From: Haemonchus contortus
Taxonomy: Eukaryota; Nematoda; Chromadorea; Rhabditida; Trichostrongylidae
DNA length: 64,000 nt
Assembly: GCA_000469685.2 (NCBI GenBank)
Contig: LS997564.1
Span: 7,342,591-7,406,590, forward strand
Reading direction: 5' to 3'
Shown here piece after piece: positions 36,730 to 47,762 of the stretch. Both the position numbers and the translations under genes were made by a program. The notes under the pieces were generated by a model. That model saw only the letters and a program-made list of their open reading frames with translations, ran no database searches and was not told the origin of the DNA. Position 1 is the first letter of the stretch, and every line of letters starts with the position of its first letter.

Positions 36730-37434
36730 AGACAGCTTGTTGAGCAGAGCTTACTTTTTCCCTCACTTGTCAAAATTGTTTACAATTTATTTCTGGATCT
36801 GGAGGAGGCTATACAGCCGAAGCTCTAGCCAAATGATGTTTCCATAAAACCTCGTGAGAGTTCTAGTGACACAAACTACATCAAGCAGCAGTGATATAGA
36901 AGTTTATGAGTGTCCGTAAGTGGAAGGATCAAGAACTTTGTTAAATTGTTAAGAACTACACTACACAACATTGCTATCAGTTTGGATGTTTTACTGTTTA
37001 GCCGACGGGCGCACTCCACAGCTTGACTATCCACTTCCACAGTTTCATTCTACATTCATTATGTGCCCCTTGAGCTTTTCGTTTCTGCTGGCAGTTGTGA
37101 GAAACAGTCGTTTTCAAAGAAAAAATTTATTACTCCCGAAAAGCTCACGCAAATCTGCACGTGAATTTCAGTTCCTATCATAATTTCGGGTGAATGACAT
37201 ATGCTGACCAAGCAAAAATCCAAAACAAATAAATTAATTCTTTTTCAGATCTATAACGTTCTGCCTTATGAACTGTTCAATAATCTCATAAAAGGGCAGT
37301 TTTTCGAGGAGAAGTATGTTCATCGAAACACAGATGAAACTACTGACTATTTTTAGCGTCGAGTGACGTGTTCGATACGCAATTCTACCGCGAGCGCATC
37401 CTCTCCCGCCCTGTTTTTGGCGGGAAGACGCGAG
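36730..37434. other. Intergenic, nothing recognised
   Basis: Ordinary AT-rich sequence. A small hairpin CCCGCC...GGCGGG lies near 37405-37424, just before the next foldback element. Confidence 0.4.
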
Positions 37435-37643
37435 CGTCCGAGGACGCGCGCGGCAACTTGCGGGGCGAAGTTCGTGACGATTTGTACGACTCTGATGCCA
37501 ATTTTCGAAGTTGAGTAGTTTAGTGGGGTCAGATGATCCTCTAATCTACTCTATATCAAATTTGGGCTCTAATGATAGGCACTAAAGTCGTGTAAATCGT
37601 TACGAACTTCGCCGCGTAAGTTGTCGCGCGCATCCTCGGACGT
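37435..37643. mobile_element. Short foldback/MITE-like element with about 70-bp arms
   Basis: CGTCCGAGGACGCGCGCGGC from 37435 is mirrored by the complement ending near 37642. Complementarity continues through GGCGAAGTTCGTGACGATTT. The arms are GC-rich and the central loop AT-rich. It has no coding capacity and its target duplication was not resolved. Confidence 0.65.
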
Positions 37644-37859
37644 ACGTAACCATATACCCTTGTTCTTCAAGATTTCTCTTGCTCCTTTCAGTTTGAACTT
37701 TTTTCAAGGATTTTTCTTAGTTGTATTTTAGTGAAGCCGACCATTTACTTATGTGTTTATCTCTTTGTTTATTTCTTCGACTATCGACTTATTTGTTTTA
37801 ATGCCTGACATGGTGGGAAAAAGAGGATAAAGTCATTGTCGTCGAACAATCCCAAAATT

Positions 37860-38100
37860 GGGATGCGCCCCGCCTTCGACTCCATTCGGGCGCTTCGATG
37901 CGTATGAGGCCTATACAATGACTTGCAGAGTCAGCCGATGTACGAGTCAGTGTTTACATCCTCCCAGACGAGTCTAGCTCCAACTATCTGGTACCAGAGG
38001 GACAGGGGCTCTATTGGTGTGGGTATTCATTCTGGATTCGATTCCTAGACCCTGCGTGTAATAGTGAACAATCTGCCACTACATCATTCCCTCCCAAAAT
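37860..38100 (-). repeat. tRNA-derived SINE (family S), minus orientation
   Basis: Tail complement GGGATGCGCCCCGCCTTCGA, then CCTATACAATGACTTGCAGA, GTACGAGTCAGTG and CCCAGACGAGTCTAGC. It ends with the B-box complement GGATTCGATTCCTAGAC near 38034 and the A-box complement GCCACTACATC near 38075. Confidence 0.75.
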
Positions 38101-38484
38101 AATAAATGAGTAAACAGCAAAGGCAGGAAAACAAGGCTTAATGCGTAAGGTGGCGAAAGGTAAACGTTCCAACTCTGTCCGTTTGCCAGAGATACACGAA
38201 CAAGTAAAAAAGGGGTCCTAGCTAGAGGGTTGGCGCAAAGATTGGTTGATGAGAAGAATCCATTTTCCTCAACGACCTGCTTCATTTTGCTCCTGAATCA
38301 TACCCAAACCATACCCAATCCGCTGTCCACATGTGACTAGGGAGACTAAAAATCAAGTGCATGGTTCGCAAAGTGCAGTGTCAGGCCATCCAAGGCTTGA
38401 GGGGTCCTCGCCCAATTTCAATGGACGACATGTGACCGATGATAGCTTATCAAAGATCGGAACTAACGTTGCGAAAGTAGAAAG

Positions 38485-38600
38485 AACGTGATGGGAGGTG
38501 AGTGTAATGCCAAGTGGCGCGCTACAAGTCATTTCGGGGATCGAATTCCATCTCGCATCCGTTCATTCTTACGGGGCCAGTTTTCAATTATCAAACATCA
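38485..38600 (+). repeat. tRNA-derived SINE head fragment (family S)
   Basis: A-box-like GTGTAATGCCAAGTGGCGCG followed by B-box-like GGGGATCGAATTCCATC. The body is missing. Confidence 0.5.
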
Positions 38601-38811
38601 ACGACTGCTGTAAGCGCTTTTTATTTCTCCTTCGTCATCTGCTCTTTCTGAGACCAAATAAATTACCCTGATGAATAGCCACAGAGCAACTTTTGTTACC
38701 ACTTGCTTTCAGAAAAGGCTTGTTTCGATGAAGCCTCTGGGAGCTAACGACATTCTTTTCAAGTCTTTCTCGCGGCACGCTTCAGTGGTACCGTCGCGGC
38801 TACCCCTTCCT

Positions 38812-38915
38812 TCCACTGAGAATTCAAACATTTCCTTTCACTGAACGCGACTGCGCGCGGGGGGCGCGACGCGATTTTCGGGTAGAAGATACCACACCCG
38901 GGGAGCCTTGATGGG
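38812..38915 (+). repeat. GC-rich dispersed repeat family C, copy 2
   Basis: Second copy of the unit at 20205-20310: GAATTCAAACATTTCC, then a CGCG core, then GCGACGCGATTTTCGGGTAG. Confidence 0.6.
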
Positions 38916-39799
38916 AAACGAGCGTTCAGTTGTTTTTTTTCCTCACCATAACATTGACAGTAACTTCAGCTCAATTACGACATGAGAATGTTCTCAAAAA
39001 GGTCGATATACAGGGCTTTGAAGGCGCTCTTCATTCTGTTTGCGTCTGCAACATTCATAATGGAGGTGGGTTAGAGAGCTTTTTTGATAATAACCAATTG
39101 AGATTCTCGGAATGCGACCGTTGAATCACCAAAGCCCCCGGACGATCTGTGTTGCATTGGAATTTCATAAAAAAGCTGAATTAATGAAACATAGCCGCGT
39201 GACTTCCATCTGATTGTCTATTCAACGTTGAAAATGTAAAAACGGCGCTAGTCGCTACAGTATCGACCACTCCCCCTCTCCAATGCTTCAACGTGGACAG
39301 GACAGGGGCCCACATGATGTCAAAGAAGTCAACACACTCTCCGACCCTTCCTTCCCCTGGGTCTGAACCCAACCCATCTATACTTTTTTGCTTGTTTCTC
39401 TAACTTTTGGGTATTCTTGGGAAAGAATTTGCCTCCATTTGTTAAAGAAAAAAATATTCTAGATTGTGTTACAGCTACTTTGTTCTTTGTACAACAAATG
39501 CTCAGCCCTGCTGAATCTACGACCCTATCTATATTCAGTGGTCAAACACAACCGCCCTCCTATCGAAGATTCCTACTGGCGCGATTGAGCCTGAGTATGA
39601 AAAACATTCCTACCGTGAGAACTAGGCCCAAGTTTCCGTTTATCATTTGCTAGAAAATATTATGACATTTGATAACTTTCTGGGGAGAGGATTTTATATA
39701 TTCAATTTATTTGGCTGTCGCAACATTGAACAAAAATGTCAGTATAAAGAAGCTTAGCGCCAGGCTTGCAGTGAAATGGCTATTTTTATACGTATATGA

Positions 39800-40125
39800 G
39801 AAGGTAATGTAGTACTGACGCACTATCACCCACGCACGGCCAGGAATCGAATCGCGGATCAAGGTAAGGCTTTAATCCCCCAAGACGAGTCTGGGACCAA
39901 GTCGCCAACTCGCGAGGGATGGTAGGCTTAGTTGGCCAGGACGAGTATAGATTCCTGTTCAATCAGGCCTTACATTTTTCATGAGTTCTCATATTGAGAA
40001 ATGAAAGCACCATCTGGTACATTGGTTGGACACCGCGAGTCATTGTATAGGACATTACGCATTCGAAGTGCCCTATCTTAAAGTTGAATTGTGTGGCGTA
40101 CCCCAAAGCGGAATCGATTAACGAC
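39800..40125 (+). repeat. tRNA-derived SINE (family S) with an internal insertion
   Basis: Head GTAATGTAGTACTGACGCAC with B-box-like AATCGAATCGCGG. The tail segment GTACATTGGTTGGACACCGC, then GAGTCATTGTATAGGACATT and GCATTCGAAG, begins near 40017. About 110 bp of other sequence separates the halves. Confidence 0.65.
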
Positions 40126-41675
40126 TGAATATTTCATTCTTTACTAATTCATTCTATTCTGACAGCGTATGGTTTGGAGACAGAGCCACCACTATTGGAA
40201 AAAAAGGCAGTGCTCAGCCAAAATTGTACAGCGAAGCGAAAGGCGGGGGTGGAACCAGGGGAAGAGGATTCCAGTCTTGACTACCAGCTTGGACGACTTC
40301 ATCTACGTTTTGCCTTACTCTAGAGCATCATAGAGTGAGGGTAAAACATGCTTTGCCAGACATCTGTAGCTCTCGTTTCCGACGATTCTTTAGAAATTAT
40401 TGAATGGACAAAGGGGTGTTGCAAACGAACGATCGGAAGGAACCAATGGGCAACTTAAATGTGAATCTTTGGAGCAGACTTGTCTGAAAAATTCGAAGAA
40501 TATCGCAATTCAATGGAATTCCCGAAGAATGGTGCTGATGCAATCTGACCAGGGCGTGTACGTGCGCTCTCAAAGAGAGACGTCAAAGAACGTATTGTCC
40601 GGGGCACATCATATTTCATATATCCAAACGCTCATTTATACTTTTTTGTGACGAAGGCGATGTGACCCACCAGAGAAAGAGTTGCGCCGATGAAATCGCG
40701 TATTCGCTGAACGCAATTGAGATAAGAAATCTATCGGTCTACAAAACCAAGATTAATGTATGTTTTCGGCTCCATCGGTGGAATCCGTCATTAAGATTTT
40801 TGTTCATTTCGCTCCTAAATTGATGTCGTCCGTTCTTTTGCCAATAAAGTACTTGATCAAACAACCACGTGACGGAAAGATAGTTGTTTCCGCTTTTATA
40901 GAACAGTACATATTTCGCAGTCTGGGGATTTTCTGATACAGTTGAACCCAAGATACAGACGACCGGGAAAAATTCACAGATGGAGCAGTGGAAAGAAAGA
41001 ACTGGAGAATAGAGAACTAAGTTTCAACGCGAACACCCGGTTCCTACAGAAGTGCGGCTGTGAGTCCTCGCTCGAGTACCTGGTTATGGTGTAACATACA
41101 AGTGCCAGCCCTACCTACCCACTCCGTGGGCTTGCCCAATGCCATTTCAGTGGGTGGTATGTGCAACGAGAGTAGGACGTGGGTTTGAAACAAAGTTATG
41201 TCGTAAAACAAACAATGTGCTTTGCATAGTTCTTCCGCTTATGCTGCATTTTTTTCACCACGTGGTTACTGTAGGAACTGGGTGCTCGTCCGAATTTCGG
41301 TACTCGTGTGTGTGAGCCCACGCATTTGGGTGGTGGTCTAGTTCGAGGCAGGGCTGCGTCTTAGCCAGCTAGCCACGGCTTCGTTTACTGTGTCAGGAAG
41401 TCTGTGAACATCGAAATATGGCCAAATTCTACATGTGAATATGGTGTCTTCTCCCCGAAAATCGCGTCACGGTCGCCGCACTCGATCGCGCACTATGAAG
41501 GGAAAGGATTGAATTCTCAATGGAAGGTTACGGTGGCCGCCAAGGAACCACAGCCGTGGGAATTCGGGGAGGAATCCCGTCAATCTTCTAGAAGTCGTCA
41601 TCCTTTGACTGTCACATCTCGACAAAGTGCTCGCAATGTGTGGAGGACTGTGGAATTTCAACAGGATTGGTTATA

Positions 41676-41830
41676 TAGAGCAAAGTGGCACGCTGGCCAA
41701 CCAAACGTTCCATCCTTCTAGTGTTTGTTAATTGGTACCAGATTTCTCTGATAGGATTATAAAATTGGCTTGTACATTGGCTGGCCCACTAAGTCATCGA
41801 ATAATTAATTATTATTATTAATAATTGCTC
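41676..41830 (+). repeat. tRNA-derived SINE (family S), internally deleted
   Basis: AAAGTGGCACGCTGGCCAAC runs directly into GTTAATTGGTACCAGATTTC and CTTGTACATTGGCTGGCCCA. The B box and the 3' tail are deleted or replaced by AT-rich sequence. Confidence 0.6.
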
Positions 41831-41909
41831 AATAAATATTAAGTATGGTGTACCCGTTTCTATTCGAAAAGCGGAAGTGTAGATTGGGAATAGTCCATCG
41901 GTAGTGAAG

Positions 41910-42345
41910 AAAGCGAGAGAATTCGCGTATTTCGAGAAAAATAATGCTCCTCAAAAGTAGGCAAAACAGAGGTTGGACGAGATTGTCATGACGGAAATAA
42001 CGAGGAAGGGGTATTCGGACGAGATTTCAGTTATCGCGACTGAGAGCTGACTACATCGAGCCAGAACTGTACAGAACTTCTTTCACTGTCGCTATGGGTC
42101 ATAACAAGCTGTTAGAACTTCCTACATGGGTTCCCTTGTGATCGGTGGAGCCTCTGCCTGTGATACTCGTCTGAGGGTACACAAGGGCCAATCTTTGAGC
42201 CTTTATAACTCCCTAATTAGGCCGTTTTACGACCTAACAGTGCCAAATATGGTATATGCGGGGGCCTCAAATTCATCCCGTGGGGGAATCTCAGACACCA
42301 TTTATATCGTTAACTGTGCTTTTAAAATGTCAATACGAGTCTAAA
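41910..42345 (+). repeat. Dispersed repeat family B, full-length-like copy
   Basis: Aligns with 44560-45030. Shared blocks are TTTCACTGTCGC(T/C)(A/T)TGGGT(C/A)ATAAC, a GGCCGT block, an ACAGTG(C/T)C block, GGAATCTCAG versus ACGAAATCTCAGCACC, and CC(A)TTT..ATCGT(T/A)AACT(G/T)TGC. Function unknown. Confidence 0.55.
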
Positions 42346-43141
42346 TGGAAATCCTGTAGGGGTGGGGGGGGGGGGGCATCCTGAAAACGAGTTTAGTTCA
42401 CGTCACAAGAAAGAAAGAAAGAAAGATAGAGAGTCTTCAGCTTATACGACACAAGGCAGTTGATCAGCTCGATATCACGATGTGAAAAAAAAAATTAATG
42501 AAAACGGAAAAGAAGGGAGCGGAAGTGTTTCCTAAAGGGACTAATTGAGATAGACCTCTGCCGACAACCTCGCAGCCAATTCTCACTGATAGAACTATGT
42601 AAATATGAATCACGAAGTGGTGACTAGAAGAATGCTTTTTTCTACATTTTCAGCTTTTCAAAAAAAACTGAGTTATGGACTTTTAGCAGATTGCTTATGA
42701 AAAATGGTATTTTATAAACTTGAAAACCTCTAAAGGTATGGAATCAGATCGAGATTAATCTCTTTTCCAAGCATGATATTGTCACAGTGAAATAAGCTCG
42801 CACCATGGAACGATGCTGGTGATTGCCTACTGGAGAGAGACTTCTTTTTATGCATAAATACATATCCAACTGCTTTTTGCTTATAGATTAATGATATCAA
42901 CCAATTACGGCTCTCGATGAACTCTTCTTTCCCGAGAAGATAGCTTGGATTCAAAAGTGGACTGATTCTAAAAATAAGTGTGTGGGTGGAGAGCTGATTT
43001 GGGTATAATAAAGGGGTTTCCTACTTCAATTTCTTCATTTTCGTAATTGTCAACCCCAATTTCGAGGCACTCAATTTCGTAAATTTCAGACAGGGATCCA
43101 CTTGATGAGGTGTCTTCTACACGGAGCGCTTTTGTCAATTC

Positions 43142-43552
43142 CTAGATAAGCTGTTTCCATTTGCTGAGGTTCGAATTATTAGAAAAGCCGTCTTCGTGAT
43201 AGAAAATGTTCGATTCCACTGAATATAGGAGCGCAAATAATTCCTGAAATCTCCTTCTAGGATGAACCCTGACCCCTAAGAATAACACAAGGGACGCTAT
43301 CGGGCTGAAAACGGCCCAAACAGGGCCTAATAAGGCTCCCAACAATCGGCTTAGCCGACGTACACACCCAATGCGGACGAGAGGCATCGTCGCGGCGTTG
43401 TAGAGTGTGTAGAGGTTGCACCATCCGCGCCAGGATGCACACGCTGTACGCGGGCAGCTTACTGTAACCAGCTGTACGCAGTGGCACACACACTTGAACA
43501 GCTCGTCCAAAAACCCTTTACATGCAAGTCTTATCGTCACATTCTCGTCCAA
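43142..43552 (-). other. Open frame of 136 codons in a GC-richer patch, status unknown
   Basis: A minus frame from an ATG at 43552 to a TAG at 43142 is cysteine-rich at its start and hydrophobic in the middle. A second minus frame (43257-43493) covers the same GC-rich core, and neither is recognised. More likely a repeat remnant than a gene. Confidence 0.15.
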
Positions 43553-44391
43553 CTCCCAATTTTACCCCTTTAAGCTTTACATCTCTTTGAACAAGCCCAT
43601 TTTTGCATTATTTTCGCGCTTTTTGCATTGCTCTTGACTAACACTTCCCTTATTTGTCTAAAATTAGATATCCTCAGAATTATCGTGAACAGTGCCTTTA
43701 GGAAGGGAAACTCATTAGCTTTTTCAAACGAAGTTGATGAGATTTGCGAATGTACGAATGAAATCAGAAGTAAAATTCAAATTGAAAATAAAATAAACAG
43801 GTAACTTCATGAAAGGAGTTAAGTTAATAATTGAATGCAACACTTACGAAATTGAGTGCAAGTTCCCGGAATGGGGTCCACAAATTCGACATTGACTTCA
43901 ACGTTGACGAATTGAGCTGGAAATCCCTGTAAATTGGTTGTGAAGGAAAGTTAAATCCAGTACGGTAAGTGCCCCCAGTGATGAAAACGTAGGAACAATT
44001 CGACAAACAGCTGCTAGGACTCACCCCAGTCCACACGGTTGATTTTGTAGAACAAACTTATCAAAAAACTGCGGTAATGTAGGAGATAAGAGATTTATAA
44101 CCGTAGAAGGTTATAGATGTACATGATAAATAGTCAGAAGGTTATGCCACAAGTGTCCTGACCAATTCCCCTAAAAAGCTTTACTGATTCATTTTTATTT
44201 CCTTTCTGATCAGATAAGAATTTTATTCCAGTAATTAACATTCTGTCATACCATATGTTCGCTTTCTAGCTCAAGGAGACGAACATGGGAACATTCAAGC
44301 AGTATACACAGCCGTGATTTTATGGTATTCTCAGCTATTTCCAGAGGTGGAAGAGCCCTATCTTTCTGAATATCTACCTAGGTCATGTGTA

Positions 44392-44437
44392 AATATTGGT
44401 TCTCGAAATGGTGGGTTCCATTTCGAGAACCAATATT
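44392..44437. repeat. Perfect 20-bp inverted repeat with a 6-nt loop
   Basis: Left arm AATATTGGTTCTCGAAATGG (44392-44411), loop 44412-44417, exact complement 44418-44437. No other element boundary is visible. Confidence 0.9.
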
Positions 44438-44559
44438 CAATGAACAAGGGGCAGTAGCCCTTTTTTCCTTCATTCATCAACTGATCAACGATTGATTCGA
44501 AGACAGTGTTCTCAATGATTTGTGGCACCCATTTCAGGTAAATTTATGGAAGTTATGGT

Positions 44560-45030
44560 GCAGAAAAATCCAAAAGTGGCAAACAAAGCGCGAAAATCGG
44601 CGGACTTTAAGGAATAAGTCAAAAAGGTTGTAAAAAAGTGGTATATAGGAGATTACGGCAACAGAAGTGGCTTTAAAGGGGTATTTAGACGGGCTACTAG
44701 TTGCTGCTATTTCGTGGAGCTGGCTACAATAAGCCAAATATACCAGACATCACTTTCACCGTCGCCTTGGGTAATAACTAGCTGTTTTAATTTTTTTAAA
44801 TTTCTGCTCTATCGTGAATGGTGCAGCTTTACAAGAGTGTGTCATAACACGGCCACTTTGGGGTGTATTCCTCGACTAAGGCCGTATAGGAGCCGATAGA
44901 ACGCCCTGGACAGGTTTTCGAACCGACAGTGTCCCATGTGTTACCCTAGGAACTCATACTTCATCTTACGGACGAAATCTCAGCACCCATTTCCATCGTA
45001 AACTTTGCCTTTGATGCATTTCTAACGATG
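44560..45030 (+). repeat. Dispersed repeat family B, second full-length-like copy
   Basis: Diverged copy of 41910-42345 in the same orientation. It ends with the shared CCATTTCCATCGTAAACTTT block. Confidence 0.55.
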
Positions 45031-45603
45031 TGCCATGAGAGTGAAGAGCAAAGCTCCACGAAAAAGGCTTCAAAAAAGAAGGGAGAAAAAAATTAATTTT
45101 CAAGAAACAAAAATAAAAAATCATACTAGTTTGGAAGACCATCGGAATAAAGCACCTTTACGGATTGCACTTGTTATATTACTTTTTATCATTAGATCCA
45201 CGCCTGTACAAACCTGAATGCAGCTGAAGAGTAGGATTATCAGTTCATGAATCCGAAAAGTAAGAACCCCAAGCAGCTAGACATTTTGCATAGGATTTTG
45301 CTCTAAATTAACTACCACCTGAGAGCTATCGGAATGCTCAAAATTTCTGGATAGCTACATCTTCGATATAGTAAGATGTCTGAGAGCAGTACTGTAAAAC
45401 TTTAGCAGGACATTTACCATCGGACTATAATGCCCTCTGCTCTTAATGGGGTCGCAGATACGCACGAAAGTTCAAAACATCGGTGATTTAGCCAATTTCA
45501 AGGAACGGGGGACTGTGAATGATATCATATTACAGTATGAAAGTGATTCCTGGTAATGTAAACCCTATAAGAGCAAGTGTTCGGGATGTCGTAAATAATG
45601 AAT

Positions 45604-45717
45604 TAATTAAATCTCGAATAAAGATCCTGATTGAAAAGAAAATAAAGTACTAGAAAGCTCTAATCAAATCTTGAATAAAGGTCTCCATTGAAAAGGAGGT
45701 TAAATACTAAAAAGCTC
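45604..45717. repeat. Two tandem copies of a 57-bp unit
   Basis: Copies 45604-45660 and 45661-45717 both start TAAT(T/C)AAATC and end AAAGCTC, with scattered substitutions. Confidence 0.85.
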
Positions 45718-46146
45718 GAATAACTGACCTGGAAATAACAACAGTGTGAAGGGGCCCGCTGATCGTTTCCAGCTGCTTTTGATCGCAAATGAAGATATAC
45801 TAGTGCTATGTTCATGGTCGGCGTATAGTGACAACGACTGTCACGTGAGGCGATATACACACACTGAAGACGAAAACTACGATTACTACGCTGGTTACTA
45901 ACCGATGTCAATGAGGAGTATACTGCGAAAATGAGACCAAAGAGCCAGCGATGGCACGTACGCTACTCGGGTAAAGAACCTCTGTGCCGCGTACACCGTA
46001 AGCGGTTACGATGTTTCTTGACCTGGTCTTCATGAGCGTCTCATAGGTGATGTAGCGCCTGAAAGCAGAGTTGATTGCCGAAATCTTTAAGGTAGCACTA
46101 GGAAAGGCAGCACAGTCCGTAATCGGTCTTCATGACAGCTAGAAGT

Positions 46147-46196
46147 AGTGCTTTTTTTGCTGTAATGTACAAGTGCTTTTTTTGCTGTAATGTACA
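46147..46196. repeat. Two perfect tandem copies of a 25-bp unit
   Basis: AGTGCTTTTTTTGCTGTAAT plus GTACA repeated exactly at 46147-46171 and 46172-46196. Identity implies a recent duplication. Confidence 0.9.
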
Positions 46197-46252
46197 GAGT
46201 TGCGACAGCGGAACCGGTTTAGTAAGCCGATCTTCCGATCCAAAGACTTTTG

Positions 46253-46661
46253 GGTGAAAATGTAGTTGGGAGGGGGCCACCCATCCGAAGGTCAGTATAT
46301 CAAGAAATGAACTCATTCTAACATGTTAGTCCTTGTTATATCAGCAGTGTATCGGATGCGTAGAAGATGATGGGAACCGACCACTTTAGCTCTTTTATGC
46401 GGTTTCAGTCAAGGAAATTTGGTTTCCCAAATAAGCCTAGGTAGGGTAGGAGCACCTGGGTGGCTGGGATGATTACCTTCTGCGAAAAAAAAAACAAAAA
46501 AAGAAAGAAAACTTGCCCACCGCGGTGCTCCTTCCCTACGAAAGCCCTTGATATAACACGGCTCGTCCGTGATATAACACGGCATAACGCGTTTCATTGA
46601 GTTCATTTCTTGATATACCGACATTGTGATAGGTGCCCCCCCCCCCAACTACATTTTCACC
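46253..46661. mobile_element. Foldback DNA transposon (409 bp) with perfect 8-bp target duplication
   Basis: Left end GGTGAAAATGTAGTTGGG is mirrored at the right end (CCCAACTACATTTTCACC). The arms continue inward through GTATATCAAGAAATGAACTC. The eight flanking bases GACTTTTG are identical on both sides (46245-46252, 46662-46669). There is no transposase. The 8-bp duplication points to a hAT- or Merlin-like mobiliser (inference). Confidence 0.9.
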
Positions 46662-46669
46662 GACTTTTG

Positions 46670-47762
46670 GTTCTAGTGGCGAACCCCCTATTTGTAAAAT
46701 ACCCGTTCAAGTGCTTCAGGACACCCGACCAGCTGCCCGAGCTCCCAGAATCTCAAACACATAAGTCTTAGCCAGGTAGCTATCCTGTGTTAATGGTAAT
46801 CTAACCAAGTAATCTAAGTATGACCTATTCGGGTATCGTTACGCCTAGAAACGAAATCGGATGCATGGCCCATTCCCAATAAAATTGAGGCTTGACGTCT
46901 ACCCGCTTGATCAGCTCTACCACTTTATCCTGGCCGACTCAAATTAGGCTACAGATTAGTCCTAAGTTCATTTTTTAGCCCACCAACGCAGATCCTCCTA
47001 GAACCGTGGATTATAAAAAGTAACGAGAAGTTAATGAAAAAAGTCTTCGTGTTCACACACAATTGCAAGTCACTGAAGAAACCAAATGACGATACTACTT
47101 TATCGACATTTCAGAAGAGAACTATAACGATTTGGAGGACCGTGTAGTTCGGATTTCGAACGCGGAATAGCTTTTATTGTCTGATTCGCTTTCAGTAGCT
47201 TCTACTTCGTTTTTAAATAAAAAGCGTTCGATACTATGCAAAAAGTCGTGCGCAAATGTGTAAGTAGCATAAATACGCAACATAACGAACCCAACTCAAT
47301 AGCCACGTAACACTTCAATATTTATTTCAGATACTAAGAGAACCTTAAGATTAAAGAATAAAACATACTGCTTACAAAAATGGACCACGTGATTAAATCA
47401 TACATCGTGCTACTTAAAAAACAATATACTTCCCTTTTGATTGAGTTAAATTGAAAATGGATTGAAGTTTTAAAAAATGAGTTGTCGTTATCAGTGAGAT
47501 CTCAATTCAATATGTACAATATGAATGTAAGGTTAAAGTTACAGAACCGTTAGTAAGTTACTCATTAGGCAGTGTATCAAGGAAAACAATGACGACAGAA
47601 TGGGTTAAATGTGTAAGTGATATTAAGAGATGAAATAGTTGTTAAATTACAAATGAGGGAGAGTAACTTCAAGTGTAATAAGAATGCAATCATAGGATAC
47701 TTAAATACATCAATAAGGTTTGAGAATAAGCTAATCTAATCTGAAGAAGATCCAAGGGAGAA
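46670..47762. other. Intergenic, 3' flank of the cohesin gene
   Basis: AT-rich with no exon-like frame. It probably includes the 3' UTR of the minus-strand cohesin gene, whose stop is at 47763. Confidence 0.4.

Noticed and set aside
35190..36773. Long open frames encoding RDRS or VARP peptide repeats on both strands
   Set aside because: They follow from a stop-free 12-bp repeat and occur on both strands. There is no plausible protein or splice structure.
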